Shown piece by piece: positions 1-7,379 of a stretch of DNA of 64,000 nucleotides. The stretch comes from Citreicoccus inhibens (GTDB taxonomy: Bacteria > Myxococcota > Myxococcia > Myxococcales > Myxococcaceae): the NCBI RefSeq assembly GCF_019039035.1, contig NZ_JAHNZT010000006.1, forward strand, positions 62,001 to 126,000. Direction: 5' to 3'. The translations under genes and the position numbers were made by a program. Under the pieces are notes generated by a model. That model saw only the letters and a list, made by a program, of their open reading frames with translations, was not told the DNA's origin and searched no databases. Each line of letters begins with the position of its first letter. Position 1 is the first letter of the stretch.

Positions 1-763
1 CCGTCCGCTTGTCCATCGCGACCACGAACGCCCAGAGGCCCAACGCCAGCCCCGCGCGAGACAACACGTGGGCATGCGTGGTGAAAGACAACAGCTCCAC
101 CATGGGTGAGGCGAGGTAGAGCGCGGCCGCCAGCAACGCCCCCGTCGGCCCATGACGTCGCGCCCCCCAGCCCATCACGCCCAGGACGCCCAGCGCGGCG
201 GCCAGCGCGAAAACCGCGGGCCCCAGCCCCGTCAACTCCGCCGTGGCCCAGGCGAGTTGCACGCCCAACCAGTCCAACCCCGCCCACTGCCCGCCATGGC
301 CATAGAGAAACAGGTCCGGGAATGCCGCGACCTGCGCGGGCCGAGGCAGCGCCACCTTCCCCAGCGCGAGCACCTGCCCGCCGAAGCGGGCAGCCCACTC
401 GTCATCAGTGAAAGGAAAGTCTCGCAGGAAGAAGGCATGGCCCACACGCGCCAGCCCGAACGCGAGACACGCCCCCATCACCGCCCCCATCCGCTGCTCC
501 GTGGGCGTCATCCGCTCCACGCGAGCGCTGACGGCCGCCAGCGCACGGACCATCCACGGCGCCAGGGCGACGCCCATCAGGCATGCGCCCGGGAGCGCGA
601 GCAAGAGCGTGCCAAGCCAGAGATAGGCCTCCCCCGGACTCACCTGGGTCCATGGGGGCTGGAAGCTGACGAACATGCCCGGCGCGGTCTGCGTGAGCCC
701 GAAGAAACAGCCATACAGGGTAACGCCGCAGAGCAGCAGGCCGACCCGATGTCGCGTGGTCAT
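1..763 (-). CDS. Membrane glycosyltransferase, GT39/GT-C type (3' end outside the window)
   Basis: The minus-strand frame is open from an ATG at 763 to the window edge (254 residues, no stop), so the C-terminus is missing. The protein alternates hydrophobic stretches (about residues 6-30, 46-80, 92-113, 150-175, 180-205) with short loops. An acidic cluster, DDE at 120-122 in the context 'FPFTDDEW', lies after an early membrane helix. That is where GT-C glycosyltransferases such as ArnT-like family 39 enzymes keep their catalytic acidic motif. These enzymes transfer sugars from polyprenyl-phosphate donors outside the cytoplasmic membrane. It is divergent from the sugar operon that starts near 892, whose GT2 member could make such a donor; that link is inference. 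Substrate unknown. Confidence 0.75.
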   Translation of the reverse strand, partial: MTTRHRVGLLLCGVTLYGCFFGLTQTAPGMFVSFQPPWTQVSPGEAYLWLGTLLLALPGACLMGVALAPWMVRALAAVSARVERMTPTEQRMGAVMGACLAFGLARVGHAFFLRDFPFTDDEWAARFGGQVLALGKVALPRPAQVAAFPDLFLYGHGGQWAGLDWLGVQLAWATAELTGLGPAVFALAAALGVLGVMGWGARRHGPTGALLAAALYLASPMVELLSFTTHAHVLSRAGLALGLWAFVVAMDKRT

Positions 764-891
764 GTGGGCCCCAGCCTACCAGCCCGTGCGGCGGCCGCAC
801 GAGGTGACGTGAGCGACCCGCGCGCGCGTTGACGGGCGCGGCCCTCATTCATCATGCTTCCGCGCACCGCCCCTCTTCCCCCCGGTGCTCA
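764..891. other. Divergent intergenic region of the glycan cassette
   Basis: This 128-bp gap separates the minus-strand membrane glycosyltransferase from the plus-strand aminotransferase operon and must hold promoters for both if they are not read from elsewhere. I see no convincing -35/-10 pair, sigma-54 element or operator. An in-frame TTG at 829 would extend the aminotransferase into this region, but the extension looks unlike the family. Confidence 0.4.
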
Positions 892-2046
892 TTGATTCTT
901 TTCACCCGGCATTGCTCCGCGCCGAACGAGACCCGCTACGTGAGCGAGTCACTCGCCTCGGGCCACACCGAAGGCGATGGGCCCTTCACTCGGATGGCGA
1001 GCCGCATGCTGAGCGAGCGGACAGCAGGGGCCCGGGTCCTGCTGACTCCGTCGGGAACGCACGCACTCGAGCTCGCGGCGCTCACGCTGGACGTGGGCCC
1101 CCAGGACGAGGTCGTCCTGCCCTCGTACACCTTCTCGTCCACGGCCAATGCGTTCGCGCTGCGCGGCGCTCGCCTGCGCTGGGCCGATGTGGATCCGCAC
1201 ACGTTCAGCATGGAGGCCCCGCAGCTCGAGGCGGCCTTGACGCCTCGCACCACGGTGGTGGTGACCATGCCCTATGGAGGCGTGAGCCAGGACACCGAGC
1301 GCATCGCGCGGATGTGCGCGGCGCGCGGAATCCGACTGGTGGAGGACGCCGCCCATGCGCTCTTCGCCACCACGAGCGGCAAACCGCTGGGCAGCTTCGG
1401 TCAACTGTCCGCCCTCTCGTTCCATCGGAGCAAGAACGTCTCGTGCGGCGAGGGGGGCGCACTGCTCATCACCGACCCCGCGCTGGCCGTGCGCGCGGAG
1501 ATCCTCCGCGAGAAGGGAACGGACCGCTCGCGCTTCCTGCGCGGTGAGGTGGACAAGTACACGTGGCAGGAGGCGGGTAGCAGTTGGCTGCTGGCGGATG
1601 TGCTCGCGGCGGTCCTCGCAGCACAGCTCGAGCACGCCGAGGAGTCACAGCGTCACCGGATGGCCTTGTGGAATCGCTACCACGAGCGCCTCGTGGACCA
1701 GCAGGGCCGCCTCGGCCTCCAGCTCCAAGCCACTCCCGAGGGGACGCAGCATCCGGCCCACCTGTTCGCCCTCAGGCTTCCGGCCCACGTCAACCGCGCG
1801 GCGCTCATCCAGCGCATGGCGGGTGATCAAGTCCGCGTCGCCTCCCACTACGAGCCGCTGCACCTGTCACCGCTGCAGGCGCGCGTGCGAGCCGAGGGGG
1901 AGACCACACCGGGCCTTCCCGAGACCGAGGCCCTCGCGCCTCGCCTCCTGCGGCTCCCCCTCCACGGAGGCATGAGTCTGGAAGACGTGGACCATGCCTC
2001 CGCCGCGCTCATCCGCGGCATCGAACAGGGGGCTCGTGGGTCGTGA
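892..2046 (+). CDS. DegT/DnrJ/EryC1/StrS-family sugar aminotransferase (WecE/RffA-like)
   Basis: A PLP-dependent aminotransferase of 384 residues. Family members convert a nucleotide-linked 4-keto-6-deoxy hexose to the 4-amino sugar, and WecE/RffA makes dTDP-4-amino-4,6-dideoxygalactose. Visible hallmarks are the substrate-binding stretch 'LLTPSGTHALELAAL', the acidic 'VEDAAHA' that contacts the PLP ring, and 'SFHRSKNVSCGEGGAL', where K181 should form the internal aldimine. Length matches the family (about 375-390). The TTG at 892 is chosen because the protein then begins 'MILFTRH', as relatives do. A TTG at 829 is possible but adds 21 residues unlike the family. Its stop overlaps the next start (GTGA), so it heads a coupled operon. 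Product sugar is inferred only. Confidence 0.88.
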   Translation: MILFTRHCSAPNETRYVSESLASGHTEGDGPFTRMASRMLSERTAGARVLLTPSGTHALELAALTLDVGPQDEVVLPSYTFSSTANAFALRGARLRWADVDPHTFSMEAPQLEAALTPRTTVVVTMPYGGVSQDTERIARMCAARGIRLVEDAAHALFATTSGKPLGSFGQLSALSFHRSKNVSCGEGGALLITDPALAVRAEILREKGTDRSRFLRGEVDKYTWQEAGSSWLLADVLAAVLAAQLEHAEESQRHRMALWNRYHERLVDQQGRLGLQLQATPEGTQHPAHLFALRLPAHVNRAALIQRMAGDQVRVASHYEPLHLSPLQARVRAEGETTPGLPETEALAPRLLRLPLHGGMSLEDVDHASAALIRGIEQGARGS

Positions 2047-3038
2047 GTCGAGCGCTGGATACCCGAACCGAATCCTCCCGCGAGGGCCCGCGCTACTCCT
2101 TCGTGGTCCCCATCTACAACGACGGCGAGCTGGCGGCCGACTTCGCCGCCGAGTTCGAGCGCGTCTTCCAGCGCCACCTCGGACAGGAGCGAATCGAGGA
2201 CCACGCCGAGCTCATCTTCGTGGACGACGGGAGCCGCAACGCCTCCGTCCACGTGCTGGTGAATGACGTGCTGCCACGCTTCAAGTTCGTGCGCGTCATC
2301 GAGCTGAGCCGGAACTTCGGCCAGCACATCGCGCTGTCGTGCGGCTACCAGCACGCGCGCGGGCAGTACGTCGGCATGCTCAACGTCGACATGGAGGACC
2401 CGCCCGACCAGATCCCCGCCCTGCTCGCGCACCTGGAGCGCGGGGAGGCGGACATCGTCCACGGCCTCTACGAGATGCGAGACGTCACCTGGTTCAACCG
2501 GGTGACGTCGCATGCGTTCAACTCGGTGCTCAACCGGCTCACGGGCTATGCCGTGCCGCAGAACAGCGCCACGCTGCGCATCATGAACCGGCGATTCGTG
2601 GACGCGTACAACTCGCTCACGGAGAAGAGTCGCTACATCCCGGGGTTGGAGTTCTGGCTCGGCTTCCGCCACGCCTACCAACCCATGCGGCACCAGCGGC
2701 GAACACGCGGCAGCTCCAGCTACAACTTCCGCCGCCGCCTGCGAATGGCCTTGGAGACCATCATCTCCTTCTCCGACCTGCCCCTGAAGATGGCGGCGGC
2801 GCTCGGCATGGGGATCGCGCTCGTGGGCCTGCTGATGGTCCTCTTCCTCGTCATCAGCAAGCTGTTCTTCGTGGACTACCAGGCCGGCTACACCTCCACC
2901 ATCTCCATCACGGTCTTCCTGGGCGGCGTGCAGATTCTCGTCGTGGGACTGGCCAGTCTCTACATCGGCCGCATCCTGCGCGAGGTGCAGAACCGCCCGC
3001 TGTACGTCGTGCGAGAAGTCCACGAGGCCCAACGATGA
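2043..3038 (+). CDS. GT2 glycosyltransferase with two C-terminal membrane helices (polyprenyl-phosphate sugar synthase type)
   Basis: 331 residues with a GTG start overlapping the aminotransferase stop. The N-terminal GT-A fold shows 'VPIYNDG', the nucleotide-binding 'FVDDGS', 'LSRNFGQH' and the 'NVDMEDPPDQIP' block, which sits where family members carry a DxD-type metal site followed by D-PP. 'TRGSSSYNF' is the family's R-x-G-S/K-x-Y element near residue 220. Two hydrophobic helices follow at about 255-280 and 290-318. This layout is that of ArnC, GtrB and DPM1-like enzymes, which move a sugar from a nucleotide donor to undecaprenyl (or dolichyl) phosphate on the cytoplasmic membrane face. 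Here it would load the amino sugar made by its neighbour; donor identity is inference. Confidence 0.9.
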   Translation: MSRALDTRTESSREGPRYSFVVPIYNDGELAADFAAEFERVFQRHLGQERIEDHAELIFVDDGSRNASVHVLVNDVLPRFKFVRVIELSRNFGQHIALSCGYQHARGQYVGMLNVDMEDPPDQIPALLAHLERGEADIVHGLYEMRDVTWFNRVTSHAFNSVLNRLTGYAVPQNSATLRIMNRRFVDAYNSLTEKSRYIPGLEFWLGFRHAYQPMRHQRRTRGSSSYNFRRRLRMALETIISFSDLPLKMAAALGMGIALVGLLMVLFLVISKLFFVDYQAGYTSTISITVFLGGVQILVVGLASLYIGRILREVQNRPLYVVREVHEAQR

Positions 3039-3832
3039 GCGCCGCCGAGTTGCTGAAGCACCCCACGCCCGAGCAACTCCGCGAGCGCATCGCCACCGAA
3101 GGCTACGCCGTGGTCGAAGGCGTGATGCCCCCCGAGTACGTCGCCCAGGCGCGTGAGGACCTCGCGGGGGCCGTGGCGCAGGAGAAGGCCTGGCACCAAG
3201 GGCGCGCCTACCGTGACGAGAACATGGTCCTGGTGTGCTCCCTGTACGGCGGCGCCTTCTGGACGCTCTTCGACCAGGAGCCCGTCATGCGCCCCTTCGA
3301 GGCGGTCATGGGCTCGGGCTGCATCGTGTACGCCTACACGTCCTCGTCAATGCCGCCCCGGGGCAACAACTACTCGACGCGCATCCACGTCGACTGCCCG
3401 CGCCTCATTCCCGGGTACGTCACCAACATGGGCGCCACGCTGCTCCTCAATGACTTCACCGAGGAGAACGGCGCGACCTGGCTGCTGCCCGGGTCCCACA
3501 CCCAAGCCGAGGCCCCGTCCGAGGAGGAGTTCTTCGCTCGGGCCCGCCGCGTCATCGCGCCCGCGGGCAGCGGCTTCTTCTTCAACGCACGGCTGTGGCA
3601 CGCGGGCGGAGTGAACCGGACGGCGCAGTGGCGCCACGCGCTCACGCTCAACATGTGCCGCCCCTACATGAAGCAGCGCATCGACATTCCACGCGCCATG
3701 GCGCAGATGGACCTGTCGACCCTGTCCCCCCGCGCGCGGCAGAAGCTAGGATTCCTGGCGCAGGTGCCCGCCTCGCTCGACGAGTACTACGCCCCCCCCG
3801 CGCTGCGGAAGTTCCAGCAGGAGACCGAGTAG
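3035..3832 (+). CDS. Phytanoyl-CoA dioxygenase (PhyH) family Fe(II)/2-oxoglutarate oxygenase
   Basis: 265 residues. The ATG at 3035 overlaps the glycosyltransferase stop in an ATGA. The double-stranded beta-helix signature is present: H118-x-D120 in 'RIHVDCPR', distal H189 in 'LWHAGG', and R200 in 'QWRHAL' to bind the 2-oxoglutarate carboxylate. Between them 'WLLPGSHTQAE' is the usual PhyH turn. All three iron ligands are intact, so the enzyme should be active. PhyH relatives hydroxylate or epimerise small metabolites, lipids or sugars. In this operon a nucleotide- or lipid-linked sugar is the most economical substrate, but that is context only. The following methyltransferase overlaps its stop by one base. 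Confidence 0.87.
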   Translation: MSAAELLKHPTPEQLRERIATEGYAVVEGVMPPEYVAQAREDLAGAVAQEKAWHQGRAYRDENMVLVCSLYGGAFWTLFDQEPVMRPFEAVMGSGCIVYAYTSSSMPPRGNNYSTRIHVDCPRLIPGYVTNMGATLLLNDFTEENGATWLLPGSHTQAEAPSEEEFFARARRVIAPAGSGFFFNARLWHAGGVNRTAQWRHALTLNMCRPYMKQRIDIPRAMAQMDLSTLSPRARQKLGFLAQVPASLDEYYAPPALRKFQQETE

Positions 3833-4686
3833 TGACCACGGCCAAGAATGACCAGGTGATTGCCGCCAACATCGCAGTCCACTCGCGACTGGCGGCCATC
3901 TACGAGAAGACGGAGCCTCACTTCCGCCCGGAGAATGTGCGCTTCGTGGAAGGGCGCCTGCGGGAGCTGGCCGCGCGCACCCAGGCGACGCGCATGCTCG
4001 ACCTGGGGTGCGGCACCGGGTTCGTCATCCGCATCGCGAAGCACTTCGTTCCCGAGATTCATGGCGTGGACGTCACCGCCGCCATGCTCGAGCAGGTGGA
4101 CCGGACGGGCCCCTCCCACATCACCTTGCACCAGCACGACACGGGGACCTTCCCCGCGGAGGCCGGCACCTTCGACCTGGTCACCGCCTACTCGTTCCTG
4201 CACCACCTCTATGAGGTCGAGCCCACGCTGAAGACCGCGGCACGCGCGTTGCGCTCGGGCGGGTGCTTCTACGCGGACCTCGATCCCAACTTCTATTTCT
4301 GGCAGCAGGTGGAGTCGCTGGAGCGCGGTGGAAACTACGCGCCGGTGCTGCGCCGGGAAATCGAGGCAGTCGCGTACAAGGACGAGGAGATGCAGCGCAC
4401 CTACGGCATCGACGCCGAGACGTTCAGCCACGCCGAGTACGGCAAGGACTTCCTCGGTGGCTTCCGCGAGGAGGTGCTGCGCGAGCAACTCCAGCGCGCG
4501 GGCTTCGGCCAGGTCGACTTCCACTACTACTGGTTCCTGGGCCAGGCCGCCCTCGTGAATGCCCCGGGGGTCGCCTCCGACGTGCGCCAGAGCAACGCCG
4601 CGATGGTGGACGAGACGCTCAAGGCCGCGCTGCCGCTGTCTCGCCCCCTCTACAAGTACGTGGGCTTCACTGCCATCAAGGCGTGA
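3832..4686 (+). CDS. SAM-dependent class I methyltransferase
   Basis: 284 residues from a GTG that shares its first base with the last base of the upstream TAG. Motif I is clear in 'MLDLGCGTGFVIRIA', with the acidic 'GVDVTAAMLEQ' loop binding the SAM ribose and 'FDLVTAYSFLHHLYEV' as motif IV. This is a ubiE/COQ5-like Rossmann fold. The C-terminal 100 residues are rich in aromatic residues ('DPNFYFWQQVE', 'FHYYWFLG') and look like a substrate-specific cap. Last gene of the plus-strand glycan operon; it could O- or N-methylate the sugar made upstream (inference). Its 3' end overlaps the convergent wbqC-like gene by 11 bp. Confidence 0.85.
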   Translation: MTTAKNDQVIAANIAVHSRLAAIYEKTEPHFRPENVRFVEGRLRELAARTQATRMLDLGCGTGFVIRIAKHFVPEIHGVDVTAAMLEQVDRTGPSHITLHQHDTGTFPAEAGTFDLVTAYSFLHHLYEVEPTLKTAARALRSGGCFYADLDPNFYFWQQVESLERGGNYAPVLRREIEAVAYKDEEMQRTYGIDAETFSHAEYGKDFLGGFREEVLREQLQRAGFGQVDFHYYWFLGQAALVNAPGVASDVRQSNAAMVDETLKAALPLSRPLYKYVGFTAIKA

Positions 4687-5383
4687 GCGCCGCGACGCGC
4701 TCCCGCCAGCCCCAGATGGACCGGGGCGCGTCCGGCCCCTGGTTGAGCAGCAGGTCCACCACGCTCACTTCGTGAACGAAGGGAGGATGGAGCTGCGGGT
4801 ACTCGGGGTAGCCCCGGTAGTTGAAGTACGTGAGCTGGATGCCCGCGGCGGCGAACGCGGCGGGGTCCAGATAGGCGGCCGCGGCGGGACCGGACACGTA
4901 CTGCGTCGTCCCGAGCTGCGTCAGTAGGTCCATCAGCCGCGCCCCCTTGTGTCCCGCCAACGTGAACTCACGGGAGTCACGAAACGCGGTGGTGATGCCC
5001 AGCTCCTTCGCCAGGAGGAGGATGAGGTGCTGGTTGAGCGCGGAGAGGTGAGTCCATTCGCGCCCGAGCAAGGCCTCCTTGAGAAGCGGCTCGTAGCGTG
5101 GCCAGAAGGCGGCGTGCCGGTAGTTCTGGCGGAGGATGTCGAAGTGGCGCGCGGCCCAGGTGCGCTCGGTGAAGGTCACCTCGCAGATGAGCCGGTGAAT
5201 CTTCGCGCCCACGGGGAGCGACAACCACTCGGGCCCTCGCGGCGTCTTGATTCGGTTGCGGTGGCGCCAGTCGTTCTTGGTGAACTGGACATCGTCGTAG
5301 AAGACGAACAGGTCCACCGAGCGCATCAGGTCGAAATACCCCTTCCACGGCAGGTAGTTGGACTGGAGCACCGCGACCTTCAC
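4676..5383 (-). CDS. WbqC-like family protein
   Basis: 235 residues starting at a GTG that overlaps the GNAT stop (GTGA). The N-terminus 'VKVAVLQSNYLPWKGYFDL' followed by 'FYDDVQFTKNDWRHRNRI' is the recognisable WbqC-family opening. The conserved 'YFNYRGYPEYPQ' block sits near the C-terminus. WbqC-like proteins are found in O-antigen and capsule clusters and are thought to act in attachment or transfer to an amino sugar; the reaction is not established as far as I know. Last gene of the minus-strand run pilS-pilR-GNAT-wbqC, and its tail overlaps the convergent methyltransferase by 11 bp. Family assignment is confident; function is not. Confidence 0.85.
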   Translation of the reverse strand: MKVAVLQSNYLPWKGYFDLMRSVDLFVFYDDVQFTKNDWRHRNRIKTPRGPEWLSLPVGAKIHRLICEVTFTERTWAARHFDILRQNYRHAAFWPRYEPLLKEALLGREWTHLSALNQHLILLLAKELGITTAFRDSREFTLAGHKGARLMDLLTQLGTTQYVSGPAAAAYLDPAAFAAAGIQLTYFNYRGYPEYPQLHPPFVHEVSVVDLLLNQGPDAPRSIWGWRERVAALTP

Positions 5384-5919
5384 GTCGTCACCTCTTCGTC
5401 CACGTGGGGCATCTCCGAGGCGAGCAACCCCATGTACAGCGCGTCCACGCGCCGCTCCCCGAGCAGGAACTCGCCGCGCAGGCGCCCCTCCTCCACGAAG
5501 CCCAGCGAGGCATAGGTGCGCCGCGCCGCCGCGTTCTCCTCGTGGACCACCAGCCAGACCTTGAAGAGGCCCAGCGTCCGGAAAGCGTGACGCAGCACCA
5601 GGTTGACGGCCGCGCGCCCCACGCCACGGCCTCGGTGGGTGGACTCGCCCACGTAGATGGAGAGCCGCGCGGTCCCCAGCCAGGCATCCACCCGGTCCAG
5701 GACCACGTTGCCCACATGTTGCCCGGCCTCGAGGATGGCGAACGCATGCACGCCGCTGTCGGGTGACAGCGCCCGGTGGATCCACTCGACCGTGCGCGCC
5801 ATCGAGGGCTCGGCGCGCACGCCGACGCCCCACCGCACCGAGGGCTCCCGCATCCACCGGAGCATCGCCGGCGCATGCGCCAGGGACAGGGGCGCGAGAC
5901 GAACCTCGCTCGCGCTCAT
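5380..5919 (-). CDS. GNAT-family N-acetyltransferase
   Basis: 179 residues whose ATG lies inside an ATGA shared with the pilR stop and whose own stop is shared with wbqC. The acetyl-CoA site is visible as 'HRGRGVGRAAVNLVLRHAF' (the R/Q-x-x-G-x-G/A loop near residues 92-101). 'VHEENAAARRTYASLGF' is the usual RimJ/RimL-type motif B. 'FVEEGRLRGEFLLGERRVD' resembles members that acetylate amino sugars (PseH, RffC/WecD-like) as well as those acting on protein N-termini. Beside a sugar 4-aminotransferase, acetylation of a 4-amino-deoxysugar is the likeliest job; acetylation of a pilus component cannot be excluded. Confidence 0.85.
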   Translation of the reverse strand: MSASEVRLAPLSLAHAPAMLRWMREPSVRWGVGVRAEPSMARTVEWIHRALSPDSGVHAFAILEAGQHVGNVVLDRVDAWLGTARLSIYVGESTHRGRGVGRAAVNLVLRHAFRTLGLFKVWLVVHEENAAARRTYASLGFVEEGRLRGEFLLGERRVDALYMGLLASEMPHVDEEVTT

Positions 5920-7379
5920 GCGCCGCTCCCGCCCCCCGAGCTTCGCCCGGACGCGGCATGCGGCTCGTCCAAGTCATCCGTGAGGCCGTGCTTGGCCAGC
6001 CGGTAGCGGAACGAACGGAACGACAATCCGAGCAACTCCGCCGCGCGCGTCTTCACGCCCCCCGCCTGCTTGAGCGCGGACAACAGATAGCGCCGCTCGC
6101 TGTCGTCCAGGTGGCGCTCCAGGTTGAAGCCCGACCCCAGCGACGGCTCCCCGGCCTCGGCGTGACGTGCCACGGGCTCGGCCTCGCCCCGCACCGCGGG
6201 CGGCAGCGTCGAGGGTCCCAGCAAGTCCGAGTCCGACAGCGTGGCGGCGCGCTCCACCATGTTCTGCAACTGCCGCACGTTGCCTGGAAACGCGTAGTGC
6301 TCCAGCAGCGCCAGGGTCTCCTGCGCGAAGCGCAGGCCCGGTCGCCCCAGCTCCTCCGCCATGCGCGACAGGAAGTGGTTCGCCAGCACCGCGATGTCTC
6401 CCACGCGGTCTCTCAGCGGCGGCAGCTCCACGGTGATGACGTTGAGCCGATAGAAGAGGTCCTCGCGGAAACGCCCCGCCTGCACCTCGGCCTCCAGCCG
6501 GCGGTTCGTCGCGGCGATGACTCGCGCCACGAAGGGCACCTCCGCCGCGCTGCCCACCGGCTTCACCTTGCGCTCCTGCAACACGCGCAGCAGCTTCACC
6601 TGCGTGGCCAGGGGCATCTCCCCGACCTCGTCCAACATCACCGTGCCCTCGCCCGCCGAGGCCAACAGGCCCTGCCGCTCGTGCGTGGCGCCCGTGAAGG
6701 CCCCTTTCACGTGACCGAACAGCTCGCTCTCCAGCACGCCCTCGTTGAGCGCCGCGCAGTTGAAGGGCAGGAACGGCTGCGCCGCGCGCTGGCTGCGCAG
6801 GTGGATGGCCTTGGCCACCAGCTCCTTGCCCGTGCCGCTCTCGCCCGCGATGAGCACCGTGCTCCGGCTGGGCGCAACCTTCTCCACGAGCTGCCACACC
6901 GACTGCATGCGCGCGCTCTGCCCCACCAGGAGCCCGCCCAGCCCCGGCAACAGCCGCGCCTTCAGGTGGGTGTTCTCCTGCCGCAGGGCGCGCTTCTCCA
7001 GCGCCTTCTGCACCAGCAGCCGCAGCTCTTCGTTGTCGAAGGGCTTGCAGAGGTAGTCGTACGCCCCCTCGCGCATGGCCTCCACGGCGGCGGACGGCGT
7101 GCCGAAGGCGGTGATGAGCACCACCTCGGGCGGCTCACGCCGATTCCGAGCCTCGCGCAGCACGTCCAGCCCGCTGCCCGTGCCCAGCTTCATGTCGGAG
7201 ATGACCAGGTCCACGCTCTCGCGAGCCAGCGCCTCGCGCGCGGGCTTCACGCCCGCCACGCTCGTCACCGAGTAGCCCTCTCGGATGAGCAGGACCTCCA
7301 GGTACTCGCGCATGGACAGCTCGTCGTCCACCACGAGGATGTGCCCGCGCAGCCCCACGTCTCCCGTCGTCGCGCTCAC
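5916..7379 (-). CDS. pilR: PilR, NtrC-family sigma-54-dependent response regulator of type IV pili
   Basis: 487 residues. Receiver domain (about 13-125) with acidic pocket D18-D19, phosphoacceptor D62 in 'LVISDMKLG' and the conserved K of 'LCKPFD'. The AAA+ domain (about 145-380) has Walker A 'GESGTGKE', the sigma-54 contact loop 'GAFTGA', Walker B 'GTVMLDEVGEM' and arginine-finger block 'FREDLFYRLNV'. The C-terminal helix-turn-helix 'TRAAELLGLSFRSFRYRL' is typical of PilR. The GTG start overlaps the pilS stop (GTGA). In Myxococcus and Pseudomonas PilR activates pilA from a sigma-54 promoter. No pilA follows here; a GNAT gene overlaps the stop instead. Confidence 0.95.
   Translation of the reverse strand: MSATTGDVGLRGHILVVDDELSMREYLEVLLIREGYSVTSVAGVKPAREALARESVDLVISDMKLGTGSGLDVLREARNRREPPEVVLITAFGTPSAAVEAMREGAYDYLCKPFDNEELRLLVQKALEKRALRQENTHLKARLLPGLGGLLVGQSARMQSVWQLVEKVAPSRSTVLIAGESGTGKELVAKAIHLRSQRAAQPFLPFNCAALNEGVLESELFGHVKGAFTGATHERQGLLASAGEGTVMLDEVGEMPLATQVKLLRVLQERKVKPVGSAAEVPFVARVIAATNRRLEAEVQAGRFREDLFYRLNVITVELPPLRDRVGDIAVLANHFLSRMAEELGRPGLRFAQETLALLEHYAFPGNVRQLQNMVERAATLSDSDLLGPSTLPPAVRGEAEPVARHAEAGEPSLGSGFNLERHLDDSERRYLLSALKQAGGVKTRAAELLGLSFRSFRYRLAKHGLTDDLDEPHAASGRSSGGGSGA

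Noticed and set aside
829-891. TTG at 829 as the aminotransferase start
   Set aside because: The added 21 residues look non-homologous. The TTG at 892 gives the family's normal N-terminus.
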